Both the position numbers and the translations under genes were made by a program. From Nitrosopumilales archaeon (GTDB taxonomy: Archaea; Thermoproteota; Nitrososphaeria; Nitrososphaerales; Nitrososphaeraceae), in contig WJXE01000129.1 in NCBI GenBank assembly GCA_009665115.1, positions 1 to 5,579 of the forward strand: 5,579 nucleotides of DNA. The letters run 5' to 3'. The notes under the pieces were generated by a model. It saw only the letters and a list, made by a program, of their open reading frames with translations, made no database searches and was not told where the DNA came from. This document shows, piece after piece, positions 1 through 4,842 of this stretch; the stretch's first letter is position 1; each line of letters starts with the position of its first letter.

Positions 1-94
1 GTGTAGGCGAAGCAAAACCTGCAATTAACATTACCCCTACACCTACGCTTAATGCAGCTAAACGCAAAGCCTTTTTTTCAATTGTAGTTTCCAT
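1..94 (-). CDS. N-terminal fragment of a membrane-anchored or exported protein (partial)
   Basis: The minus strand reads ATG at 94-92 and stays open to the window edge, giving 31 residues that begin METTIEKKALRLAALSVG. A short charged stretch (EKKALR) is followed by a hydrophobic run, roughly residues 10-28, of small residues and Val/Leu/Ile, ending GFASPT. This is the shape of a signal peptide or an N-terminal membrane anchor. The start is supported by a TATA box centred about 25 bases upstream, which fits a leaderless archaeal transcript, and by the lack of any need for a Shine-Dalgarno site. The body of the protein lies outside the window, so no function can be given. Candidates would be any extracellular or membrane-tethered protein. 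I am fairly sure it is a real gene start and know nothing about its activity. Confidence 0.7.
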   Translation of the reverse strand, partial: METTIEKKALRLAALSVGVGVMLIAGFASPT

Positions 95-114
95 ACTACA
101 GGTGTATATTGCAA

Positions 115-121
115 CTATATG
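115..121 (-). promoter_or_regulatory. TATA box of the leftmost gene
   Basis: On the minus strand the sequence CATATAG lies 21-27 bases before the ATG at 94. Archaeal transcription normally starts about 25 bases downstream of the TATA centre, which would place the first transcribed base at or next to the start codon, giving a leaderless mRNA. The dyad at 128-169 begins only 6 bases upstream, where the BRE/TFB contact would be. Confidence 0.55.
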
Positions 122-127
122 AATCAG

Positions 128-169
128 GAAGTTACTATCCGGTAGCATTGTTACCAATTGGTAACTTCC
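128..169. promoter_or_regulatory. Palindromic operator-like array upstream of the leftmost gene
   Basis: Two nested dyads are visible. The outer one is GGAAGTTAC (128-136) with its exact reverse complement GTAACTTCC (161-169). The inner one is the perfect 16-base palindrome GTTACCAATTGGTAAC (150-165), which shares the right arm. The GTTAC motif therefore occurs twice on one strand and once inverted, and a near copy (GGTAGC) sits at 141-146. The array ends just upstream of the TATA box at 115-121, a position where a bound protein could block TFB/TBP or recruit them. Which regulator binds is not shown by the sequence; the HxlR-type protein encoded at 298-720 is the nearest candidate. The symmetry is certain and the operator role is inferred. 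Confidence 0.5.
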
Positions 170-297
170 AGATTTGATATTACATGGTGCAGTCTATAGT
201 CGTATGAATACTATCGAGACAATGTCCCAATTGATATGAATAAGGCAGCATCATCGTGATTATCTAGTTCATTGTCATGATCGTCATGAATATTTAT

Positions 298-720
298 TTA
301 ATAATCATATACAGAAGACAATCGCACATTTCTTCCGAAAACGTCTTCGAAGTCACGTGGTTTTCGATCTTTGAATATTATCGCAGCTTCATACTTCAGA
401 GAAAGTTCACCTAAAAGTTTTAGAATCGGTTCAAACATCTCACCCTTCTCAGTCAAATAATATTCTATCTGTACGGGTTTCGTAGAAATCACAGCTCTGG
501 TTATCAGACCCTCTTTTTCCATTTCATTTAATCGAATGGAAAGTGTCTTTGTACTGATCCCTTCAATAGAGCCAAGAAATTGACTAAACCGTTTCTGTTT
601 TAGCAGAATCATATTGCGGAGGATGTGCAAAGTGAATTTTCTCCCAATCATTTTTATACTATTATCGATTGGGCAACGTTTCATACCGTATTTCTTTAAA
701 TGAGCAGTTAGCATTATCAT
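298..720 (-). CDS. HxlR-family winged helix-turn-helix transcriptional regulator
   Basis: The product is 140 residues, a little longer than the usual 100-130 of this family. The HxlR core is easy to see: a Cys-Pro motif (C16-P17), the segment IGRKFTLHILRNMILL (25-40), the helix-turn-helix RFSQFLGSIEGISTKTLSIRL (44-64), then EMEKEGLITR (66-75), and the wing PVQIEYYLTEKG (82-93). A C-terminal helix (95-115) probably dimerises and is followed by a charged tail. HxlR proteins are cytoplasmic dimers that bind dyads near promoters; several, such as YodB, sense electrophiles or oxidants through the N-terminal Cys. Here Cys16 is the only cysteine, so any thiol sensing would be one-Cys or between subunits. 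ATG at 720, 714 and 684 are all possible starts. A GAAGGG just upstream suits the ATG at 714 best, while the family core begins after 684. The gene is divergent from the MFS transporter at 1114, the likely target. Confidence 0.9.
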   Translation of the reverse strand: MIMLTAHLKKYGMKRCPIDNSIKMIGRKFTLHILRNMILLKQKRFSQFLGSIEGISTKTLSIRLNEMEKEGLITRAVISTKPVQIEYYLTEKGEMFEPILKLLGELSLKYEAAIIFKDRKPRDFEDVFGRNVRLSSVYDY

Positions 721-752
721 AACCCTTCGTACTGTTCTAAACTAGGTCTCGG

Positions 753-760
753 GTTATAAG
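753..760 (-). promoter_or_regulatory. Candidate TATA box of the HxlR-type regulator
   Basis: On the minus strand CTTATAAC lies 33-40 bases before the ATG at 720. A start site about 26 bases downstream would fall near 731, leaving a leader of roughly 10-17 bases that contains GAAGGG. A second, weaker box (CTGTATAAA, around 769-776) lies slightly further upstream and could be used instead. Confidence 0.4.
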
Positions 761-761
761 A

Positions 762-783
762 TTTATGTTTATACAGTTTATGT
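762..783. repeat. TTTATGT direct repeat at the regulator promoter
   Basis: TTTATGT occurs at 762-768 and again at 777-783, a 15-base spacing that puts both copies on nearly the same face of the helix relative to one and a half turns. They sit directly upstream of the regulator's TATA box. This could be a site for autoregulation, but in AT-rich DNA a 7-base repeat can also arise by chance. Confidence 0.3.
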
Positions 784-929
784 AAAAAGGTAATAACATC
801 CCATTTTCACGGGAGACAAGATAGTTGATGATTCTAGTAGTATATTTATTGATAGCATAGATTAAGAAGCTGTCGATCTAAGAATAGTAACAGCAATACT
901 AGTAAGTGGACATTTAACGATTTTGAATT

Positions 930-951
930 AGATTAAAGAATCAGATTAAAG
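930..951. repeat. Tandem AGATTAAAG repeat
   Basis: The 9-mer AGATTAAAG occurs at 930-938 and 943-951 with a 13-base period. It lies in the middle of the divergent spacer, about 160-185 bases before the transporter start. It may be a protein-binding repeat or a simple local duplication. Confidence 0.3.
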
Positions 952-975
952 TTATAGCTTGAGTTTGCAGAAACG

Positions 976-1017
976 CAATAGAGTATAGAGCACTTTACTG
1001 CAATAAAGTATCTATTG
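976..1017. promoter_or_regulatory. Nested inverted repeat upstream of the transporter promoter
   Basis: The outer arms are CAATAGA (976-982) and TCTATTG (1011-1017); the inner arms are ACTTTA (992-997) and TAAAGT (1004-1009). All are exact reverse complements. The spacing between outer and inner arms is unequal (9 bases left, 1 base right), so as RNA it would be a bulged hairpin and as DNA two superposed operators. Known HxlR operators are TACT/AGTA-type dyads, so the inner element is a reasonable candidate for the site of the adjacent regulator. It lies about 100 bases before the transporter start, about 60 bases upstream of its TATA box. Confidence 0.4.
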
Positions 1018-1051
1018 GAAAAGATCAACATCAGGTTCATATCCACACATA

Positions 1052-1065
1052 ATGGATAACACTGC
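1052..1065 (+). repeat. 14-base direct repeat, copy 1
   Basis: ATGGATAACACTGC here recurs exactly at 4727-4740. This copy lies immediately upstream of the transporter's TATA region, 12 bases before CATATAAT. Its placement suggests a shared regulatory site, though the second copy is not at a comparably placed promoter. Confidence 0.4.
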
Positions 1066-1076
1066 ATAAAATAACA

Positions 1077-1084
1077 CATATAAT
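1077..1084 (+). promoter_or_regulatory. Candidate TATA box of the MFS transporter
   Basis: CATATAAT is centred about 33 bases before the GTG at 1114, so transcription would begin around 1106-1108 with a leader of only a few bases. An alternative box, CATAAAAT at 1065-1072, would start transcription near 1094 and would include AAGGGAT (1100-1106), a weak Shine-Dalgarno-like stretch 7 bases before the GTG. The sequence does not decide between the two. Confidence 0.4.
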
Positions 1085-1113
1085 CAAATCAAAGTTAATA
1101 AGGGATCAACACA

Positions 1114-2697
1114 GTGAACAAACCAGCTAGAGACAGACTATTCAACGGAAAAATTGCTAGATCTCCGTGGATAACACTTGCAATCTTAAGTTGTGTGGGC
1201 CTTATGGCCATGTTTGCAGACACAATGGTACTTCCAGCTATTCCAGATCTTATCAGGGATTTTAGGATAACTTATAATGCATCTTCTTGGATATTAGCGT
1301 CATTCCTTATCACAGGAGCTGTTATGACTCCTATTGCAGGAAGATTATCAGACATGTACGGTAAGAAGAAAATGTTGCTCATAATCGTAGGAATTTATAC
1401 TATTGGTATATCAGTGGCTGCCATCTCTACAAACTTCTCAATTTTGATTATTGCAAGAATAATGCAAGGTGTTGGCGCATCGATGTTTGCTATTTCATTT
1501 AGTATCATAAGAGAGAAATTCGATCCAGAAAAACTTGCAGTCGCTCAAGGAATATTTAGTTCTATGTTTTCTGCTGGCGCAGTAATAGGGGTGGCAATAG
1601 GTGGAACTATAATCAACAATTTTGGATGGCATGCCACATTTCTACTAGTTATACCAATAGCAGTTGTATTATTTGCAGCGATTACTAGATTTATTCATCT
1701 CGATACAGATAAAGCAACACGAATATCTGATAAAAATACCGAATTTTGTTGTAGGTTTATTCATGTGAGAAGAGATATACTACTTTCGGAGAGTAGTAGT
1801 ACAACAACGACAGAATATGCTGATAGTAACATCAGCTCCATCGACAAAAACAGATCAACTATAGACCTGATGGGTGCGATAACACTATCCATTACAGTGG
1901 TCTCATTTCTAGTTGCATTACAATTCATACAAACAGTTAGTGCATCAGATTCATCAAACGTACTGATTGTGATTGGTTTTGGAGCTGCAGCAATTATTGC
2001 CCTATCCTTTTTTATTATAATAGAAAGAAAAGCAAATTCTCCACTAATCGATTTCAAGCTATTGATAAATAAAATTCTGCTCCCTGCAAATATTATAAAC
2101 ATGATAGTTGGTATTACCGCTTTAATGGTAGTCTATCAGACTGTACCTATACTGATTCGAAGTCCGCAACCATTAGGTTTTGGTGGAAATGCATTAAGTA
2201 TCGCAAATGTTCAATTACCTTACATGGTGGTATCCTTAGTAGTATCTATTGCTTCAGGTTTTATAGTATCAAAATTTGGTAATCAACGTCCTACCGTATT
2301 TGGTATTATAATATCTATTGCAGGGTTCTTGTCGATGTTTGTGTTTCATTCAACAGAGATTCTAATAACAATTAACCTTGCCATAATAGCAACCGGACTA
2401 TCACTTACACAGATAGGTAGTATTAATATCATTTTGGTAAATACTCCAAAGCAGTCGAATGGAGTATCGCTAGGAATGACCACACTTCTTTATTTAATAG
2501 GAACCTCTGTTGGGCCTGTCCTAGCAGGTGTATTTATGCAAGCAAACCAAACACTTCTCCCACTTATTGGCTCATTTCCTGCCCCTCAATCGTACAATCT
2601 AATATTTCTTACCGCAGCGATAATGTCAGTTCTATCAATTATATTGGTCGGTGCTATGACTGGAAGAAAAGCAAAACCAGAAATAGTTATGAGATAA
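1114..2697 (+). CDS. MFS transporter, DHA2 (14-helix) drug-exporter type
   Basis: This 527-residue membrane protein should be a proton-driven efflux pump of the Major Facilitator Superfamily; the substrate is unknown. About 14 hydrophobic segments can be drawn: near 20-41, 57-77, 86-104, 106-126, 144-166, 172-193, 250-272, 282-303, 320-343, 364-385, 392-411, 413-435, 449-474 and 494-514. The first half carries the exporter signatures: ADTMVLPAIPDL (35-46, motif D1-like), GRLSDMYGKKK (76-86, motif A), RIMQGVGAS (115-123, motif B) and GAVIGVAIGGTI (155-166, motif C, with Val where the usual Pro follows Gly). The loop between helices 6 and 7 (about 194-249) is unusually long and contains the Ser/Thr-rich run SESSSTTTTEYADSN. 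The start is GTG at 1114, the first possible one after an in-frame stop at 1099-1101. Its position divergent from an HxlR-type regulator suggests that the regulator controls it. Confidence 0.92.
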   Translation: MNKPARDRLFNGKIARSPWITLAILSCVGLMAMFADTMVLPAIPDLIRDFRITYNASSWILASFLITGAVMTPIAGRLSDMYGKKKMLLIIVGIYTIGISVAAISTNFSILIIARIMQGVGASMFAISFSIIREKFDPEKLAVAQGIFSSMFSAGAVIGVAIGGTIINNFGWHATFLLVIPIAVVLFAAITRFIHLDTDKATRISDKNTEFCCRFIHVRRDILLSESSSTTTTEYADSNISSIDKNRSTIDLMGAITLSITVVSFLVALQFIQTVSASDSSNVLIVIGFGAAAIIALSFFIIIERKANSPLIDFKLLINKILLPANIINMIVGITALMVVYQTVPILIRSPQPLGFGGNALSIANVQLPYMVVSLVVSIASGFIVSKFGNQRPTVFGIIISIAGFLSMFVFHSTEILITINLAIIATGLSLTQIGSINIILVNTPKQSNGVSLGMTTLLYLIGTSVGPVLAGVFMQANQTLLPLIGSFPAPQSYNLIFLTAAIMSVLSIILVGAMTGRKAKPEIVMR

Positions 2698-2718
2698 TCC
2701 CAGCCTACATATTTCAAG

Positions 2719-2729
2719 CTTTTATTTTT
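2719..2729 (+). terminator. T-rich candidate terminator of the MFS gene
   Basis: The run CTTTTATTTTT begins about 20 bases after the transporter's TAA (2695-2697). Archaeal RNA polymerase terminates at short T tracts on the coding strand without a hairpin, so this is a suitable site. The neighbouring gene converges from the right, so termination here would limit read-through into its antisense. Confidence 0.45.
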
Positions 2730-2742
2730 GAGTTCTGCCATC

Positions 2743-2757
2743 ATGAAAGACTTTCAT
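2743..2757. repeat. Tight inverted repeat in the convergent spacer
   Basis: ATGAAAG (2743-2749) and CTTTCAT (2751-2757) are perfect reverse complements separated by one base. The element lies between the 3' ends of the two convergent genes and may mark or stabilise the 3' end of either transcript. No long T tract follows it on either strand, so a bacterial-type intrinsic terminator is not supported. Confidence 0.35.
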
Positions 2758-2817
2758 AAAATCGCTAATCCTAAAAGAAGCCCAGTTCCCTTATTGATAT
2801 ATAGACTAGATATGTTT

Positions 2818-4494
2818 CTACTCCAGAATTACCTGATGGACAAATGAGATTGCAATTGATCCTTCGCCCACTGCAGATGCTACACGCTTGATACTGCCGC
2901 CACGTACATCGCCCACAGCAAAAACTCCTGGTAAACTGGTTTCGAGCAAATGTGGTTGGCGTGCCAATGGCCAACGTGAAGCAGTCAGGTTTTCTGCTGA
3001 TAGATCAGGACCAGTCTTTATGAAGCCTTTAGCGTCGAGTGCGATGCAGCCATCGAGCCAACGAGTATTTGGATCGGCACCTGTCATAATGAATATGTGT
3101 CTGATCTTGTGCTCCTCAATTTGTCCCGTTTGATTGTTTTGCCAGCGAACTGATTCAAGGTGATCGCCTCCTTCTAAACCGACAATCTCTGTGTGGGGTC
3201 TGACTACAATCTTAGGACTCTCTTCAATCCTGCGAATTAAATAGCGCGACATACTAGCAACCAAACCGCTAGACCTGACCAGCATGTGTACACGTTTTGT
3301 AGTCTGCGCCAGAAACACTGCAGCCTGACCAGCTGAGTTTCCTCCGCCAATCACAATCACCTCCTCTTCTTTCCCACATAACTGCGCTTCCACAAAAGTT
3401 GCACCATAGTAGATGCCTGCACCCTCAAAGCGTGATAGGTTTTCCAATGGTAGCTTTCGGTATTGCACACCGGTCGCTATTAGCACAGTGCGAGCAGAGA
3501 TTCCAGCTCCGCTTCCAACTTCAATAATATACGGTTTGCGGTCGCAGATAAGTCGTTTGGCATCGGCGATGAGCATCTCAGCACCAAACTTCTGAGCCTG
3601 GACGTACGCTCTACCTGCTAGGTCCTGGCCAGAGATACCTGTTGGAAATCCCAAGTAATTTTCAATTCTTGAGCTTGAACCAGCCTGGCCACCGGGAGAA
3701 CTTGTTTCCAGGAGCAGAACGTCAAGTCCTTCTGAAGCACCATAAACTGCGGCAGCTAGTCCCGAGGGGCCTGCGCCGATGATGACAAGATCGCGCACCT
3801 TGGTTTGATCAACAGACTCATTAAAGCCAAGACAGTCTGCGATTTGCTGGTTGCTAGGACTTCTAAGCACAAGTTGACCTCGACAGATTAGCACAGGTAT
3901 TTCACTTGCAGCAATACGAAAACTATCCAGTAACTTCTGTACGTCAGAGTCACGTTCTAGATCTATGTAGGAATAAGGGTGTCCATTGCGCATTAGAAAC
4001 TCTTTGATCCGAAGCGTACCGGCAGAATGTATTGATCCGATAAGAACAATATCTCCAACACCAGCAGCTATCAACTCTACCCTACGAAGGATGAAAGCCC
4101 GCATTAGTATATCGCCGAGTTCTGCATCAGTCTGTATCAAATTCAACATCTGTTTGTGATCCAGTTCGATTACCTTACCCGGCTTAGTGACACGCGCCCG
4201 AATTAAAGACCGGCGGTCAGAGAGCATGTTGACCTCGCCCGTGAACTCACCAGAACCATGAACAGTGATAAGAGCCTCGGAGGCCCCACATGGCCGCACA
4301 ATCTCGACCTCGCCTGTAATTACAACAAAGAATGGTACTGCTCTGTCTCCCTGTTCGATAAGCACTTCTCCGGGCTGTACTGAACGTATGTGCCCTTGCG
4401 CTGCAACACGACGAATTTGATCTGGTATTAATTTTGGAAATATACGCTCAAGACGGGAGCTGGTTAGCGGAAGTCCCCTGCGTGTATTGTTCAT
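2818..4494 (-). CDS. Thioredoxin-reductase-like FAD/NAD(P)H oxidoreductase with N-terminal cyclic-nucleotide-binding-like domain
   Basis: From the ATG at 4494 the product is 558 residues and cytoplasmic. It has three parts. Residues about 20-130 form a cNMP-binding-like beta roll (QPGEVLIEQGD 40-50; FTGEVNML 84-91) in which the canonical phosphate-binding Arg is not at its usual place. Residues about 146-223 resemble a glutaredoxin/GST-N fold, with a likely cis-Pro in EIPVLIC (198-204), but the CxxC position reads IHSAGT. Residues about 234-558 match thioredoxin reductase: GAGPSG (FAD), SPGGQAG, ATG, GGGNSAG (NAD(P)H) and VFAVGDVRGG (FAD). The redox CATC of true reductases is replaced by YYGATF. 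No CxxC exists anywhere, so it is probably not a classical thioredoxin reductase; a ferredoxin/flavodoxin-type or unknown NAD(P)H oxidoreductase is possible. A frame-consistent TTG lies at 4527, but the ATG fits homologue starts and overlaps the upstream frame's TGA. GC near 50% contrasts with AT-rich neighbours. Confidence 0.9.
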   Translation of the reverse strand: MNNTRRGLPLTSSRLERIFPKLIPDQIRRVAAQGHIRSVQPGEVLIEQGDRAVPFFVVITGEVEIVRPCGASEALITVHGSGEFTGEVNMLSDRRSLIRARVTKPGKVIELDHKQMLNLIQTDAELGDILMRAFILRRVELIAAGVGDIVLIGSIHSAGTLRIKEFLMRNGHPYSYIDLERDSDVQKLLDSFRIAASEIPVLICRGQLVLRSPSNQQIADCLGFNESVDQTKVRDLVIIGAGPSGLAAAVYGASEGLDVLLLETSSPGGQAGSSSRIENYLGFPTGISGQDLAGRAYVQAQKFGAEMLIADAKRLICDRKPYIIEVGSGAGISARTVLIATGVQYRKLPLENLSRFEGAGIYYGATFVEAQLCGKEEEVIVIGGGNSAGQAAVFLAQTTKRVHMLVRSSGLVASMSRYLIRRIEESPKIVVRPHTEIVGLEGGDHLESVRWQNNQTGQIEEHKIRHIFIMTGADPNTRWLDGCIALDAKGFIKTGPDLSAENLTASRWPLARQPHLLETSLPGVFAVGDVRGGSIKRVASAVGEGSIAISFVHQVILE

Positions 4495-4583
4495 AGACGT
4501 GGTTTCCGGTGCGGCTGTTCTTCGCAAGTCATCACTAGGAACTTTCTAGTGTAATCCATAGCGACAAGAATTTTATTTATCAT
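4491..4583 (-). pseudogene. 30-codon upstream frame with a UspA-like start, overlapping the flavoprotein start
   Basis: The minus strand reads 30 codons from the ATG at 4583 to a TGA at 4493-4491. The TGA shares bases with the flavoprotein's start in the classic ATGA arrangement. The first residues, MINKILVAMD, look like the beta-1 strand of universal stress proteins (usual form KILVAxDGS), but the match stops at once and continues as YTRKFLV. Two readings fit: the truncated head of a former usp gene left at the junction where the GC-rich flavoprotein gene entered, or a short translated leader coupled to the gene. The strong TATA box at 4586-4592 lies too close to the first ATG to serve it, but would place transcription start near 4562, next to the internal ATG at 4558. 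The similarity is short and judged by eye. Confidence 0.35.
4533..4551. repeat. Inverted repeat in the flavoprotein leader
   Basis: CACTAG (4533-4538) and CTAGTG (4546-4551) are exact reverse complements around a 7-base spacer. On the minus strand it lies between the predicted transcription start (near 4562) and the start codon at 4494, so it would form a small hairpin in the leader or serve as an operator covering the initiation site. It also sits where base composition shifts from AT-rich to about 50% GC. Confidence 0.4.
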
Positions 4584-4585
4584 AG

Positions 4586-4592
4586 TATATAA
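4586..4592 (-). promoter_or_regulatory. Probable TATA box of the flavoprotein gene
   Basis: The minus strand reads ATATTATATACT across 4584-4595, with the core TTATATA at 4586-4592. A start site about 26 bases downstream falls near 4562, giving a leader of about 68 bases to the ATG at 4494, or an almost leaderless message for the upstream frame read from its internal ATG at 4558. Confidence 0.5.
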
Positions 4593-4726
4593 TATGATTC
4601 TACATTCTAATATGCTTGCTGTATGTTTAATTGTGTAGATTGCTGCATGTACTATGGTTGAATCAACTTGCAAAGCGATGCTAATAGAACGAATCATTTT
4701 ATCTCACAAATACTACTTTGGGTATG

Positions 4727-4740
4727 ATGGATAACACTGC
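4727..4740 (+). repeat. 14-base direct repeat, copy 2
   Basis: This is an exact copy of the 14-mer at 1052-1065, in the same orientation, inside the gene-free spacer upstream of the flavoprotein gene. The flanks do not match beyond two scattered bases, so it is not the edge of a longer duplication. Confidence 0.4.
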
Positions 4741-4771
4741 GGATACTGGGATAGCCTGTAGAGACAAGATC

Positions 4772-4804
4772 GTCTAGTTGCAATTTTCTTCTATACAGCT
4801 AGAC
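4772..4804. other. Stem-loop downstream of the right-hand gene
   Basis: GTCTAGTTG (4772-4780) can pair with CAGCTAGAC (4796-4804) over nine base pairs, one of them a G-U wobble when read as plus-strand RNA, around a 15-base loop. It lies about 40-70 bases beyond the stop of the minus-strand gene at 4843 and could be a 3'-end structure of that transcript, in which case the wobble becomes an A-C mismatch. No T tract follows closely. Confidence 0.3.
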
Positions 4805-4842
4805 AAAGAGTTAGTTTATTGCCTAAAAGTACTATTGAAAGC

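Larger units (their letters stand above)
721..1113. other. Divergent intergenic region between regulator and transporter
   Basis: These 393 bases carry no convincing gene on either strand. They are AT-rich and hold the outward-facing TATA boxes of the regulator and the transporter, listed separately. They also hold a TTTATGT direct repeat (762-783), the palindrome TACTAGTA (897-904), a tandem AGATTAAAG repeat (930-951) and a nested dyad (976-1017). The length exceeds what two simple archaeal promoters need, which leaves room for several operators or an unannotated small RNA; nothing in the sequence proves the latter. Confidence 0.6.
4593..4842. other. AT-rich spacer without a recognisable gene
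   Basis: No reading frame here resembles a protein; the open frame running up to 4697 on the minus strand is uneven in composition and is not credible upstream of 4583. The spacer holds one copy of a 14-base repeat (4727-4740) and a stem-loop (4772-4804). I see no tRNA, no CRISPR repeat and no insertion-sequence end. Confidence 0.5.

Noticed and set aside
274..289. Repeated GTCATGA with a 3-base spacer downstream of the HxlR gene, considered as a terminator hairpin
   Set aside because: The repeat pairs only because TCATGA is self-complementary; the stem is six bases with a tiny loop and no T tract follows on the minus strand.
1761..2102. Open minus-strand frame of 113 codons inside the MFS gene
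   Set aside because: It lies antisense to the well-supported transporter, has no promoter or family resemblance, and is explained by the composition of membrane-protein codons read backwards.
2771..2974. Minus-strand 67-codon frame overlapping the 3' end of the flavoprotein gene
   Set aside because: It is an alternative frame of the flavoprotein's C-terminal coding region and resembles no protein.
2888..3595. Plus-strand frames at 2888-3133 and 3413-3595
   Set aside because: Both are antisense to the flavoprotein, arise from its higher GC content and lack start signals.
4584..4697. Upstream extension of the 30-codon leader frame to an ATG at 4697
   Set aside because: The text upstream of 4583 does not look like protein, and the predicted promoter at 4586-4592 would start transcription inside it.
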